Both the position numbers and the translations under genes were made by a program. Below, piece by piece: positions 38,621 through 48,908 of a DNA stretch of 64,000 nt (its first letter is position 1; each line of letters starts with the position of its first letter). Where the stretch lies: the NCBI RefSeq assembly GCF_037023755.1, contig NZ_CP146100.1, positions 248,001 to 312,000 on the forward strand, written 5' to 3'. The notes beneath the pieces are model-generated. The model was given only the letters and a program-made list of their open reading frames with translations, made no database searches and was not told the origin of the DNA. Source of the DNA: Saccharopolyspora sp. SCSIO 74807 (GTDB lineage: Bacteria > Actinomycetota > Actinomycetes > Mycobacteriales > Pseudonocardiaceae).

Positions 38621-39148
38621 TCAGCCTTCGAGCAGCCCCTCCGGCGGGTCGAGCACGACCCTGCCCTGGGCGAGATCGACCTCGGGCACGATCTCGGAGA
38701 CGAACGGCACGAGCTTCTCCTCGTCCTGCGGCGTACCCACGGACAGCAGCTCGCCGGCCGGGGTGTGCAGCACTTCGCGCACCACGCCGACCTCTTCGCC
38801 GGTCACCAGGACCACGCGGAGCCCTTCCAGCTCGTGGTCGTGGAACTCGTCCGGATCCGCGGTGGGTTCGAGCTCGTCCGAACCCACCGTCAGCAGCGAT
38901 CCGCGCAACTGCTCGGCCGCCTCGCGGCCGGAGACTTCCTCGAAAACGACCAGCAGCCGCCCGGCGTGCGGCCGGGCGGCTGCGACGGTGAGCGTGGCCG
39001 GGGCGGCCGTCGCCCGGCGCTGGACGCCGAGCACCGCGCCCGGCGCGAACCGCAGCTCGGGGCTGTCGGTGCGCACCTCGACGACGACCTCGCCGCGCAC
39101 GCCGTGCGACTTGACGACCTTGCCCACGGCCAGCGCAGGACCGCTCAT
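38621..39148 (-). CDS. rimM: Ribosome maturation factor RimM
   Basis: A 175-residue protein that assists assembly of the 30S head with S19. The N-terminal barrel has [20 protein letters not shown], and the C-terminal PRC-barrel domain contains [20 protein letters not shown] and [17 protein letters not shown] 39148 is the natural start, 2 nt after the khpA stop. It lies between khpA and trmD in the standard rpsP-khpA-rimM-trmD operon. Confidence 0.95.
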   Translation of the reverse strand: MSGPALAVGKVVKSHGVRGEVVVEVRTDSPELRFAPGAVLGVQRRATAAPATLTVAAARPHAGRLLVVFEEVSGREAAEQLRGSLLTVGSDELEPTADPDEFHDHELEGLRVVLVTGEEVGVVREVLHTPAGELLSVGTPQDEEKLVPFVSEIVPEVDLAQGRVVLDPPEGLLEG

Positions 39149-39150
39149 GG

Positions 39151-39390
39151 TCAACGGTCGGTGTCGACCACGTCGACCCGGATGCCGCGACCGCCGATGC
39201 CGGAGATCACGGTGCGCAGCGCGGTCGCCGTGCGACCGCCGCGACCGATGACCTTGCCGAGGTCGTCCGGGTTCACGTGGACTTCCAGGGTGCGGCCGCG
39301 CCGAGTCGTGAGGAGCTGGACGCGGACGTCGTCGGGGTTGTCGACGATGCCGCGCACCAGGTGTTCGAGCGCGTCCGCTAGGACCGTCAC
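39151..39390 (-). CDS. khpA: KhpA-type KH-domain RNA-binding protein
   Basis: A 79-residue single type II KH-domain protein. The signature loop is GRGG in [18 protein letters not shown] near residue 50. Homologues (YlqC/KhpA) pair with a second KH protein and influence cell division and elongation through RNA. GTG 39390 overlaps the rpsP stop by 4 nt, so the two genes are coupled. M. tuberculosis has the same gene order at Rv2909c-Rv2908c. Confidence 0.93.
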   Translation of the reverse strand: MTVLADALEHLVRGIVDNPDDVRVQLLTTRRGRTLEVHVNPDDLGKVIGRGGRTATALRTVISGIGGRGIRVDVVDTDR

Positions 39391-39842
39391 GCCTGGCCGT
39401 CCTCGGACTTCTGCTCCTCGGCGGCGGCTTCGGCGGTGTCCGCCTCGGCCTTCTTGCCGCCCTTCTTCTTGGGCGTGACGGCCTCGGTGGTCGGTTCCTC
39501 ACCGGCGGCCGCGAGCGCGGCGTTGAACAGGTCCTGCTTGGAAGGCTTGGCCTCCGGCGTCTTCAGCGTGCCCTCGGCGCCCGGCAGGCCCTTGAACTTC
39601 TGCCAGTCACCGGTGACCTCCAGGATGGCCTGCACCGGCTCGGTCGGCTGCGCGCCGACGCCCAGCCAGTACTGCGCCCGATCCGAGTTGACCTCGATGC
39701 GGCTCGGGTTCTCCTTCGGGTGGTACTGCCCGATCGTCTCGATGTCCCGGCCGTTCCGGCGGGTGCGCGCGTCGGCGACGATGATGCGGTAGTGCGGCTC
39801 GCGGACCTTACCGATCCGCGCCAGCTTGATCTTCACAGCCAC
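39387..39842 (-). CDS. rpsP: 30S ribosomal protein S16
   Basis: A 151-residue protein needed for assembly of the 30S 5' domain. The [20 protein letters not shown] start and the [20 protein letters not shown] segment are diagnostic. A Lys/Ala/Glu-rich tail of about 50 residues extends beyond the E. coli length, as in other actinobacteria. GTG 39842 is the start. It heads the rpsP-khpA-rimM-trmD operon. Confidence 0.97.
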   Translation of the reverse strand: MAVKIKLARIGKVREPHYRIIVADARTRRNGRDIETIGQYHPKENPSRIEVNSDRAQYWLGVGAQPTEPVQAILEVTGDWQKFKGLPGAEGTLKTPEAKPSKQDLFNAALAAAGEEPTTEAVTPKKKGGKKAEADTAEAAAEEQKSEDGQA

Positions 39843-40022
39843 GGGTGCTGGTGCTCCTCAGACTCTCGTTCGTGCTCGGGGAGCATGTCGAGCCGTGTGG
39901 GGAAAACGGTGTTCCATGCTCATACGTAGACGGCCGCGGACGGTGAGAGGGACCGCCGCACGGCGAACAGTCGACAATTGTGCCAGACGCCGGTTTCCCC
40001 GCCGCAGCAGGCTCCCGGCGGC

Positions 40023-40868
40023 CTAACCGAGAACGCCGAGCGAGAGCAGCAGCAGACCCAGCGCGGGCAGGAAGTTGTTCACCTGGTGCGCGACCACGCT
40101 GGCGGTGAGGCGGCCGGTGAGCATCCGCGCCACGCCTATCGGTACCGCGATCACCAGCAGCAGCGCGGTCCGCTCCGGCTCCAGGTGCCCGATCGCGAAC
40201 AGCGCCGTGCACAGCACGAAAGCGCTGATCTGGCTCCACCGCAGCCGGTCCATCGCGCCCCACAGCAGGCCCCGGTACAGCAGCTCCTCGCAGATCGGCG
40301 CGATCAGCCACACGTGCAGGAACAGCAGCACCGCCAGCGAAGGCGACAGCCGCACCCCGTCCAGCAGGCTGCTCACGGTCGAAGTGGCGTTGTCCGGGCC
40401 GACCCACCGGATCCAGATCATCGAAGCCGCGGTCGTGGTGATCATGCCGAAGGCGCCGACGGTCAGCCCGGTCCGGATGTCCCACCAGTGCAGGTTCAGC
40501 CCGAAGTCCAGCCGCGGCCCGTTCCCGCGCAGCACCGTGATCAGCACCGCGACCGCGCCGGAGAGCAACGTCGGCACCATCATCATCAACACGATCAGGG
40601 GGCCGTCACCGCTCGGCTTCCCGTAGATCGCGGGCAGCACCACCGAAGTCAGGATGAACACGGCTTCGGCGAAGAAGAACGCGCCGAAGCCCCAGCGGTG
40701 ATCGGGCCGGGCGGAGCCGGGACGGTCGGCTTGCGCGGTCGCGCTCGCGGAAGCGGTGGTTCCCGCGCCTCCGGCCTCCGCCGCGCCGTCGGGGAAGTCG
40801 GGGTTCGGTACCTGCACGGGCGCCTCCGTCTCGGGCGAACGGCATCCGGGTCGCTCGCGGCGGGCCAT
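40023..40868 (-). CDS. CPBP-family intramembrane glutamic protease
   Basis: A 281-residue membrane protein of the CPBP (CAAX/Abi) family. After a 58-residue polar, Pro/Ala-rich N-terminal tail come about seven to eight hydrophobic helices. The catalytic Glu-Glu is in CEELLYRGLLWG, with histidines in AIGHLEP and VAHQVNNFLPAL, the arrangement seen in Rce1-like proteases. Its role in bacteria is mostly unknown, though some members act in bacteriocin self-immunity. It lies between rpsP and the ffh cluster, which gives no clear hint. Confidence 0.87.
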   Translation of the reverse strand: MARRERPGCRSPETEAPVQVPNPDFPDGAAEAGGAGTTASASATAQADRPGSARPDHRWGFGAFFFAEAVFILTSVVLPAIYGKPSGDGPLIVLMMMVPTLLSGAVAVLITVLRGNGPRLDFGLNLHWWDIRTGLTVGAFGMITTTAASMIWIRWVGPDNATSTVSSLLDGVRLSPSLAVLLFLHVWLIAPICEELLYRGLLWGAMDRLRWSQISAFVLCTALFAIGHLEPERTALLLVIAVPIGVARMLTGRLTASVVAHQVNNFLPALGLLLLSLGVLG

Positions 40869-40927
40869 GGCGGAACCGCCAGATTACCTTCGCGCTTTCC
40901 TGCCGAGCATCCGAAATCGGATGCGGG

Positions 40928-42004
40928 TCAGCCGACGACCGCGCCCCGCAGCACGATGCGCCGAGGATGCCGCAACGCCGCGAGGTCCTTGCGGGGATCG
41001 TCGTCGTAGCACAGCAAATCGGCCACCGCGCCGTGCTGCAAGCCCCCGTACCCGAGCCATTCCCGGGCCGACCAGGACGCCGTGCCCAACGCTTCCTCCG
41101 CGGAGAGCCCCACGCGGTGCAGCGCGAGCACTTCGTCGACGAGCACGCCGTGCTCGATGCCGCCGCCCGCGTCGGTTCCCGCGTAGACCGGCACGCCGGC
41201 TTCGACCGCCTTGGCCACGGTCGCGTCGCCGCGCTCGTACAGCGCGGTCATGTGCGCGGCGTAGTCGGGGTACTTGCTCGCCGAAGCGGCGAACGACGGG
41301 AAGTTCTCGATGTTGACCAGCGTCGGCACCAGCGCGGTGCCGTGCCGGGCCATCAGCTCCACGGTGTCGTCGGTGAGCCCGGTGCCGTGCTCGATGCAGT
41401 CGATGCCCGCTCGCAGCAGGCCCGGCAGCGCTTCTTCGCCGAAGACGTGCGCGGTGACGCGGGCGCCGTGCGCGTGCGCGACCTCGATCGCTTCGGTCAG
41501 CGCCCCGTCGCTCCACAGCGGGGCGAGGTCCCCTGCGGAGCGGTCGATCCAGTCCCCGACCAGCTTGACCCAGCCGTCGCCGTACTCGGCCTGCTCGGCC
41601 ACGGCGCGCGGCAGCTCGGACTCGTCCTCGAGCTGGTCGGCCAGGTACGGGATGTAGCGCTTCGGCTTCGCCAGGTGCCGCCCGGCGCGGATGATCCGCG
41701 GCAGATCGGTGCGCTCCTGCAGCGGCCGGGTGTCGATCGGCGCGCCGCAGTCGCGGATGAGCAGCGTGCCCGCGTCCCGATCGGTCTCGGCCTGCTGCAC
41801 GGCAACGTCGAGTTCCACCGGGCCTTCCGGCCCGATGCCGACGTGGCAGTGCGCGTCCACCAGGCCCGGCAGCACGTAGCCGCCGTCGAACACGGTCGTC
41901 GCGCCCGGAATCGGCTGATGACTGATCAGACCGTCCTGCAGCCAGAGGTCACCGGTCTCACCGCCGGGCAGCAGGACCCCGCGCAGGTGCAGCGCCGCGC
42001 TCAT
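40928..42004 (-). CDS. Amidohydrolase-superfamily protein
   Basis: A 358-residue metal-dependent hydrolase. The metal-binding His-x-His is in VDAHCHVGIG near residue 52, the bridging Lys in VKLVGDWI near 147, histidines in VTAHVFGEEA and CIEHGTGLT, and the Asp in VYAGTDAGGG. The substrate is unknown, but the pattern resembles imidazolonepropionase/prolidase-like amidohydrolases. ATG 42004 overlaps the ffh stop as ATGA. M. tuberculosis has the same neighbour (Rv2915c next to ffh), so the pairing with signal recognition is old. Confidence 0.87.
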   Translation of the reverse strand: MSAALHLRGVLLPGGETGDLWLQDGLISHQPIPGATTVFDGGYVLPGLVDAHCHVGIGPEGPVELDVAVQQAETDRDAGTLLIRDCGAPIDTRPLQERTDLPRIIRAGRHLAKPKRYIPYLADQLEDESELPRAVAEQAEYGDGWVKLVGDWIDRSAGDLAPLWSDGALTEAIEVAHAHGARVTAHVFGEEALPGLLRAGIDCIEHGTGLTDDTVELMARHGTALVPTLVNIENFPSFAASASKYPDYAAHMTALYERGDATVAKAVEAGVPVYAGTDAGGGIEHGVLVDEVLALHRVGLSAEEALGTASWSAREWLGYGGLQHGAVADLLCYDDDPRKDLAALRHPRRIVLRGAVVG

Positions 42005-43557
42005 TTCTTCTTCTTGCCGCCGAAGTTCAGCTTGGACGGGTCGAAGCCCGATGGCAGCTCGTTGAGCCCGCCCTCCAGCTTGGACATGTCGGGACCACCC
42101 GCACCGCCGGGCGGCAGCCCGGGCATTCCGCCGGGCATCCCACCCGGCATCCCCTTCATGCCCTTCGGCGGCGTCGGGCCCTTGTTCTTGCCCTTGCGGT
42201 TCTTGCCCTTGCCCTTCTTGCCCTTCTTGCCGCCACCGCCGCCGCCGAAGCCGCCGAACTGGCCGGCCATCGACTGCATCATCTTGCGGGCTTCGAAGAA
42301 CCGGTTCACCAGATCGTTGATGTCGCTGACGTTGACCCCGGAACCGCGGGCGATGCGCTGCCTGCGCGAGGCGTTGATGATCTTCGGGTCGTCCCGTTCG
42401 GCAGGCGTCATGCCGCGGATGATGGCCTGCAGCCGGTCCAGGTGCTTCTCGTCGAAGTTGGCCAGCTGGTCCTTCATGCCGTTCGCGCCCGGCAGCATCC
42501 CGAGCAGGTTCTGCAGCGGCCCCATCTTGCGGACCGCCTGCATCTGCTCCAGGAAGTCCTCCAGGGTCAGCTGCCCGGAGCCGAGCTTGGCCGCGGCCTG
42601 CTCGGCCTGGTCGGCGTCGAACGCCTGCTCCGCCTGCTCGATCAGGGTGAGCATGTCGCCCATGCCGAGGATCCGGCTGGCCATCCGGTCGGGGTGGAAG
42701 ACGTCGAAGTCCTCCAGCTTCTCCCCGTTGGAGGCGAACATGATGGGCTGGCCGGTGACCTGCCGGACCGACAGCGCGGCACCACCGCGGGCGTCGCCGT
42801 CCAGCTTCGTGAGCACCACGCCGGAGAAGCCGACGCCGTCGCGGAACGCCTCGGCGGTGCTGACCGCGTCCTGGCCGATCATGGCGTCGACCACGAACAT
42901 GATCTCGTCGGGGCTGACCGCGTCCCGGATGTCCGCGGCCTGCTGCATCATCTCCTCGTCGACGCCGAGCCGGCCGGCGGTGTCGACGATGACCACGTCG
43001 TGCTGGGCGCGCTTGGCCTCGTCCAGGCTGCCGCGGGCCACCCCGATCGGATCGCCGACGCCGTTGCCCGGCTCCGGCGCGAACACCGGCACGCCCGCGC
43101 GCTCACCCACGACCTGGAGCTGGTTGACCGCGTTCGGCCGCTGCAGGTCGCACGCCGCCAGCATCGGGGTGTGGCCCTGACCCGCGAGCCACTTGGCGAG
43201 CTTGCCCGCGAGCGTGGTCTTGCCGGAACCCTGCAGCCCGGCCAGCAGGATCACGGTGGGCGGGTTCTTGGCGTATTCCAGGCGGCGGGTCTCGCCGCCG
43301 AGGATGCCGACCAGCTCCTCGTTGACGATCTTGATGACCTGCTGGGCCGGGTTCAGCGCGGCGGAGACCTCCGCTCCCTTGGCCCGGTCCTTGACACCCG
43401 CGATGAACGCGCGCACCACCGGCAGCGCCACGTCGGCTTCCAGCAGGGCGATGCGGATCTCTCGCGCCGTGGCGTCGATGTCGGCGTCCGAGAGCCGGCC
43501 CTTGCCGCGCAGGTTCTGCAGGACCGAGGTGAGCCGGTCGCTAAGGGTGTCGAACAC
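42001..43557 (-). CDS. ffh: Signal recognition particle GTPase Ffh
   Basis: A 518-residue SRP54 protein that binds signal sequences and, with 4.5S RNA and FtsY, delivers ribosomes to the membrane. The GTPase domain has LAGLQGSGKTTLAGKLAKWL near residue 105, the VIVDTAGRLGVDEEMM switch and LTKLDGDARGGAAL. The M domain starts near residue 310 with family-typical GMGDMLTLIEQAE. The C-terminus carries a lysine-rich run (KKGKKGKGKNRKGKNK) and a Gly-Met-Pro repeat (GGMPGGMPGGMPGL) that would extend the signal-binding groove. A three-copy 16-17 nt repeat lies just upstream of the start. Confidence 0.95.
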   Translation of the reverse strand: MFDTLSDRLTSVLQNLRGKGRLSDADIDATAREIRIALLEADVALPVVRAFIAGVKDRAKGAEVSAALNPAQQVIKIVNEELVGILGGETRRLEYAKNPPTVILLAGLQGSGKTTLAGKLAKWLAGQGHTPMLAACDLQRPNAVNQLQVVGERAGVPVFAPEPGNGVGDPIGVARGSLDEAKRAQHDVVIVDTAGRLGVDEEMMQQAADIRDAVSPDEIMFVVDAMIGQDAVSTAEAFRDGVGFSGVVLTKLDGDARGGAALSVRQVTGQPIMFASNGEKLEDFDVFHPDRMASRILGMGDMLTLIEQAEQAFDADQAEQAAAKLGSGQLTLEDFLEQMQAVRKMGPLQNLLGMLPGANGMKDQLANFDEKHLDRLQAIIRGMTPAERDDPKIINASRRQRIARGSGVNVSDINDLVNRFFEARKMMQSMAGQFGGFGGGGGGKKGKKGKGKNRKGKNKGPTPPKGMKGMPGGMPGGMPGLPPGGAGGPDMSKLEGGLNELPSGFDPSKLNFGGKKKK

Positions 43558-43585
43558 GGGTTCTCGCCGCTCCTGAGTCGAGTGA

Positions 43586-43632
43586 GGTACCTGAGCGCTC
43601 CAGGCACCCGAGTGCTGCGGTACCTGAATACT
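43586..43632 (-). repeat. Three-copy 16-17 nt direct repeat before ffh
   Basis: On the plus strand GGTACCTGAGCGCT (43586), GGCACCCGAGTGCT (43603) and GGTACCTGAATACT (43619) form three head-to-tail units fitting GGYACCYGARYRCT. They lie 29-75 nt upstream of the ffh start on the opposite strand, so they fall in its promoter or leader. Spacing of 16-17 nt places alternate units on opposite faces of the helix. No family of operator was recognised. Confidence 0.65.
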
Positions 43633-43676
43633 TGGGATCGAGGGTAACCGGACCGCGCCCGCCCGAGGAGAACCGG

Positions 43677-43793
43677 CGGCCCGGAACGCCGCACCAGCAG
43701 CGGCGTTCCGGGCCGGGTCGGTTTCACGCGTGCTGCACAGCCGCAGCGCGCGGACTTGTTTCCGGCGGCGAGGACGCTCTCACGTCCTCGCCG
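43677..43793 (-). terminator. Two hairpins after the DEAD-box helicase gene
   Basis: CGGCGAGGACG (43766-43776) pairs perfectly with 43783-43793, beginning 4 nt beyond the helicase stop. A longer 15 bp perfect stem follows at 43677-43691 with 43701-43715 and an 8-9 nt loop. Neither has a T tract. Together they likely separate helicase and ffh transcription, with the ffh promoter between the second hairpin and 43558. Confidence 0.6.
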
Positions 43794-43796
43794 GGA

Positions 43797-45791
43797 TCAG
43801 GCGCGGTCCCGCGGGCGCTTGCTGGGACCGCGACCCGACTGCGGTGCGCGCTGTCCCTTGCGGGGCGGTCGGGGCTTGTCGCCGCGTCCGCCGCCGGGCC
43901 GCGGCCCGCGCCGGGCGAGCACTTCGCCGTCCGCGCGGCTGATCCGCAGCCCGCGCCCGGCGACCTGGGTCTTGCGCAGCTTGCGCAGCATCTCCTCGGG
44001 CAGCTCGGCGGGCAGCTCGACGAGCGTGTGGGCGTCGCGGATGTCGATGTGCCCGATGTGCTTGCTGTGCAGCCCGCCCTCGTTGGCCAGCGCGCCGACC
44101 AGCGCGCTGGGCGTCACGCGGTTCCGGCGGCCCACCTCGACGCGGTAGGTGTCGGTCTCCGGACCGGCCGGTTCGAACCCGCCGCCGCGGTTGCGGCGCT
44201 GCTTGTCCGGCTCCGGGTCCGGTTCCAGCAGCAGCGGGCGGTCGCCCTGCACCATGCTCGCCAGCGCCGCCGCGACCTGGGTGGCGGGCACCTCGTGGTT
44301 GCGCTCGTACTCCTCGACGAGCTTCTGGAACAGCTCCAGGTTGCCCTTCTGCAGCGTGTCGCTGATGTTCTGGGCGAACTTCGCGAGCCGCTGATCGTTG
44401 ACCGCGTCGACGGTCGGCAGGTCCATCTGCTCGATGCTCTGGCGGGTGGCCTTCTCGATGGAGCGCAGCATGTGCCGCTCACGCGGGGAGACGAACAGGA
44501 TCGCCTCGCCGCTGCGCCCGGCGCGGCCGGTGCGCCCGATGCGGTGCACGTAGGACTCGCTGTCGTGCGGGATGTCGTAGTTGAGCACGTGCGAGATGCG
44601 TTCGACGTCCAGCCCGCGGGCGGCCACGTCGGTGGCGACCAGCACGTCGATGCGGCCCTCGCGCAGGTGGCCGATGGTTCGTTCGCGCTGCGCCTGCGGC
44701 ACGTCGCCGTTGATCGCCGCGGCGTTGAACCCGGCGGTCTGCAGCTTCTCCGCGAGTTCCTCGGTGAGCTGCTTGGTGCGCGCGAACACGATCATCGCGT
44801 CGAACTTCTCGACTTCGAGGATGCGGGTCAGCGCGTCCATCTTCTGCGGGCCGCGCACCGGGACGTAGCGCTGGCTGATGTTGGTGGCGGTGCTGGTGCT
44901 GGTCTTGACCGAGATCTCCACCGGCTCGCGCAGGTAGGACTGGCTGATCTTGCGGATCGCGCCCGGCATGGTCGCCGAGAACAGCGCCACCTGCCGCTGC
45001 TGCGGCACCGACTGCAGGATCCGCTCGACGTCCTCGATGAAGCCCATCCGCAGCATCTCGTCGGCCTCGTCGAGCACCAGGTGGTTCAGCGCGCTGAGGT
45101 TCAGCGAGCCCTTGTCGAGGTGGTCGATCAGCCGGCCGGGCGTGCCGACGACGACGTGCGCGCCGCGCTTGAGCCCGGCCAGCTGCGGGCCGTAGCTCTG
45201 GCCGCCGTAGATCGGCAGCACGTGGAAGCCGGGCAGGTGCTTGGCGTAGCGCTCGAACGCCTCGGCCACCTGGATCGCCAGCTCGCGGGTGGGCGCGAGC
45301 ACCAGCGCCTGCGGGCCGGGGGCGTCCAGGTCGATGCGGCTGAGGATGGGCAGCGCGAACGCGGCGGTCTTGCCGGTGCCGGTCTGCGCGAGGCCCATCA
45401 CGTCGTGGCCGTCCAGCAGCGGCGGGATGGTCTGCGCCTGGATCGGGGACGGGTTCTCGTAGCCCAGTTCGCCGAGCACCTTGCGCACCAGCGGGTCGAG
45501 CGCGAGGGCGTCGAAGCCGTTCCGGCTCGCGGCCTGGTCCGTCTGCTCGGCCTGCTCGGCCTGGTCAGCTTGCTCGGTCTGCTCGGCCGGTTCCGGATCG
45601 GTTGCGGGAGCGGATTCCGCTGCGGCCGGTTCGGCTTGCGCGGACTCAGCGGGCTGAGCGGATTCCGCTGTTCCGGGGGTTTCCGCGGCTTCCGCGGCGG
45701 TCGCGGTCGCGTCCGGCGCCGCCGGAGCTTCGGCGATCGCGGCCGGGAATTCCGCTGCCCGGTCGGAAATTACGTCCTCGGTTCGAGACAT
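43797..45791 (-). CDS. DEAD-box RNA helicase (DeaD/CsdA-like)
   Basis: A 664-residue ATP-dependent RNA helicase likely involved in ribosome assembly and RNA decay. The first 100 residues are an Ala/Glu/Gln/Thr-rich, low-complexity tail with a short repeat (EQTEQADQAEQAEQTDQA). Core motifs are the Q motif (NPSPIQAQTIPPLLDG), AQTGTGKTAAFALP, PTRELAIQVAEAF, VLDEADEMLRMGF, FSATMPGAIRKI and HRIGRTGRAGRSG. A DbpA-like RNA-binding domain follows near residue 560, and the C-terminus is Arg/Gly/Pro-rich. The gene has a leader of up to 330 nt, which suits cold-regulated helicases. Confidence 0.92.
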   Translation of the reverse strand: MSRTEDVISDRAAEFPAAIAEAPAAPDATATAAEAAETPGTAESAQPAESAQAEPAAAESAPATDPEPAEQTEQADQAEQAEQTDQAASRNGFDALALDPLVRKVLGELGYENPSPIQAQTIPPLLDGHDVMGLAQTGTGKTAAFALPILSRIDLDAPGPQALVLAPTRELAIQVAEAFERYAKHLPGFHVLPIYGGQSYGPQLAGLKRGAHVVVGTPGRLIDHLDKGSLNLSALNHLVLDEADEMLRMGFIEDVERILQSVPQQRQVALFSATMPGAIRKISQSYLREPVEISVKTSTSTATNISQRYVPVRGPQKMDALTRILEVEKFDAMIVFARTKQLTEELAEKLQTAGFNAAAINGDVPQAQRERTIGHLREGRIDVLVATDVAARGLDVERISHVLNYDIPHDSESYVHRIGRTGRAGRSGEAILFVSPRERHMLRSIEKATRQSIEQMDLPTVDAVNDQRLAKFAQNISDTLQKGNLELFQKLVEEYERNHEVPATQVAAALASMVQGDRPLLLEPDPEPDKQRRNRGGGFEPAGPETDTYRVEVGRRNRVTPSALVGALANEGGLHSKHIGHIDIRDAHTLVELPAELPEEMLRKLRKTQVAGRGLRISRADGEVLARRGPRPGGGRGDKPRPPRKGQRAPQSGRGPSKRPRDRA

Positions 45792-46123
45792 GGATGTAGC
45801 GAGTCTCCTCGGTCGGTGGTGGCCAGGGGCTGAACGGATGCGTCACACGGCCCTGCACCGCCGGCGTGCCCGCGGCGAGGCGCAACAGTCAGGTCCGAAC
45901 GCAGCTCCGCCATCGACACCCGAGGGGCAGACGCCCGAGGGGCACGGGAGGTGCTGCTAGCGCAACTCAAGCCGCGCACACCTGGCACGCACACACACTG
46001 TTGCCAGTCACTCGCAGCTCGCTGTCTCAGCCAAGTGCGGCGTCGTACCGCCGCACCGTCACCGACCAGGATAGCGATCACCCCGCCCCGGCCCCGCACC
46101 CACCCGCGCCTTCGGGACGAATC
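45792..46123 (-). other. Helicase leader and promoter region
   Basis: No gene is supported here. On the minus strand TATCCT (46073-46068) could be a -10, although no matching -35 is visible, and would give a 5' leader of about 270 nt before the helicase. The leader contains a repeated GCCCCTCGGGYGT element near 45920-45942. Long leaders are known for some DEAD-box helicase mRNAs, but regulation here is only inferred. Confidence 0.35.
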
Positions 46124-46708
46124 TCACCTCGGCGTTCGCAGCTCGAGCCCGCGCTCGATGTCCTTGCGGGTGAACAAGAGCACATGCTGCCAACCCCGCA
46201 GCCGTCCGCCCGCGAGCAGCGTCCGATGCACTCGGTACGCCCGATGCACGTGCAGCCGGAACACGCGGCTGCGGATCAGCCTCCCCCGCGCCTCCTGGCC
46301 CGCCAGCGCTTCTTCCGGCCCGACGTGCAACCACACCAGCAAGCGGGGCCGCACGGTCAGCACGGCGAACAGCACGAGCATGAGCCGGGTGCCGCCGCGG
46401 GTCGACGGCTCGTGCGCCACGACCAGGCCGCGCGCGGTGCAGCAGAACCAGGCGATGCGCGCGCGGTGCACGGCGTGCACCAGCGGCCGGTACCAGCGGT
46501 AGGGCAGCTGCGCGGGCAGCGCGGCACGCAGCCGGGCGCGGACCTGCTCGGAGTCGAGCACGACGGTTCCCGCGGGAGCGGTGAGCCTGCGCAGCAGGGT
46601 GCTCTTGCCGGCTCCGGGCAGACCCGCGAGGACCACGAGGGCGCGGCGGGGCACGCGCACTGCGGGAGGTGGTCCCGCCATTGCGGCGGACTCGTCCGGA
46701 ATGTCCAC
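46124..46708 (-). CDS. Small P-loop kinase-like ATPase
   Basis: A 194-residue P-loop protein of the AAA_33/zeta-kinase-like group. Walker A is LAGLPGAGKSTLLRRL near residue 30, followed by VVLDSEQVRARLRAAL, where such kinases have an acidic base. A membrane-like hydrophobic stretch (LMLVLFAVLTVRPRLLVWLH) lies near residue 115 and is probably a buried beta core. The substrate is unknown; possibilities include a nucleoside, a sugar or RNA ends. No antitoxin is adjacent, so a zeta toxin is unlikely. GTG 46708 is the start. A cluster of hairpins lies 70-195 nt upstream on the same transcript side. Confidence 0.75.
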   Translation of the reverse strand: MDIPDESAAMAGPPPAVRVPRRALVVLAGLPGAGKSTLLRRLTAPAGTVVLDSEQVRARLRAALPAQLPYRWYRPLVHAVHRARIAWFCCTARGLVVAHEPSTRGGTRLMLVLFAVLTVRPRLLVWLHVGPEEALAGQEARGRLIRSRVFRLHVHRAYRVHRTLLAGGRLRGWQHVLLFTRKDIERGLELRTPR

Positions 46709-46776
46709 GACACGGCCAGGCTACGCGCAACGGATCTTGGCCGGAGCGAGCGGTCGCCGCCGTGGAAGCAGTCCCC

Positions 46777-46903
46777 GGGCGGCTCGCCCCCCTCGCGCGA
46801 GCCGCCCAGGGCTCCCCCATCCACCCCCAGGTCAGCCGGGTCGTCCCCCAGCGACGACCCGGTTCCCGACCCCCGGTCGCTCGTCCCCCAGCACGAGCGA
46901 CCG
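46777..46903. ncRNA. Cluster of three hairpins with shared loops
   Basis: Three perfect stems lie in tandem: 46777-46787 with 46797-46807 (11 bp), 46836-46845 with 46853-46862 (10 bp) and 46874-46884 with 46893-46903 (11 bp). The second and third share the 12-mer TCGTCCCCCAGC across the stem-loop boundary while the stems otherwise differ. On the minus strand the loops read GCTGGGGGAC. Stem conservation with different sequence suggests structured RNA rather than protein coding. It would lie in the leader of the downstream P-loop kinase gene. I do not recognise it as a known riboswitch. Confidence 0.45.
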
Positions 46904-47078
46904 CGCCGAGAGCGGTCCTCCGCCCACCGTCACCGGCGGTTCCCCCGGAGATCTCCGCCTCGGCACGGGCAGAAGTCTGCCGGTCCGGGCGGGCCCCGGT
47001 GACCCGTGAACCCCCGTGAGTACGGGTGCGTAGTGCTACGCATCCGCTTTGCGTGGTCTCCCGGGCAACCGCGCGAAA

Positions 47079-47114
47079 GCGCCGGGCGCGGACCTTTCGG
47101 CCCGCGCCCGGCGC
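47079..47114 (-). terminator. glnB terminator-like hairpin
   Basis: GCGCCGGGCGCGG (47079-47091) pairs perfectly with 47102-47114 through a 10 nt loop, beginning 20 nt after the glnB stop in the minus direction. A smaller TGCGTAG/CTACGCA stem follows at 47027-47042. No T tract is evident, but the strength of the stem suggests it ends the amt-glnB transcript. Confidence 0.65.
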
Positions 47115-47134
47115 GGTGTTGTGCGGCGGCAGGC

Positions 47135-48804
<1,670 letters not shown>

Positions 48805-48853
48805 GTCGCCTCCCCGTGCGTACCGAGTCGAGCCCGCATCCTGGGGAAGGCGT

Positions 48854-48891
48854 GTTTCAAGTGTCCGTTTCTGCTGTTTCGCGGCCGTGAA
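48854..48891 (-). promoter_or_regulatory. GlnR-like box upstream of amt
   Basis: On the minus strand the sequence reads TTCAC, then six bases, GAAAC, six bases, AACGG, six bases, GAAAC. The two GAAAC half-sites are 22 bp apart. GlnR boxes in Streptomyces and relatives have gTnAC-N6-GAAAC repeated with a 22 bp period, and three of the four half-sites fit. Its place 50 nt before the amt start suits control of ammonium uptake by GlnR. Confidence 0.65.
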
Positions 48892-48908
48892 CCTTGGGCC
48901 GCGCGGTG

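Noticed and set aside
40967-43180. 737-codon plus-strand open frame
   Set aside because: It lies antisense to the amidohydrolase and ffh, both of which are well recognised.
46124-46708. Zeta-type toxin in a toxin-antitoxin pair
   Set aside because: It has a Walker A and a kinase-like pattern, but there is no adjacent antitoxin gene and the hydrophobic stretch does not fit the zeta fold well.
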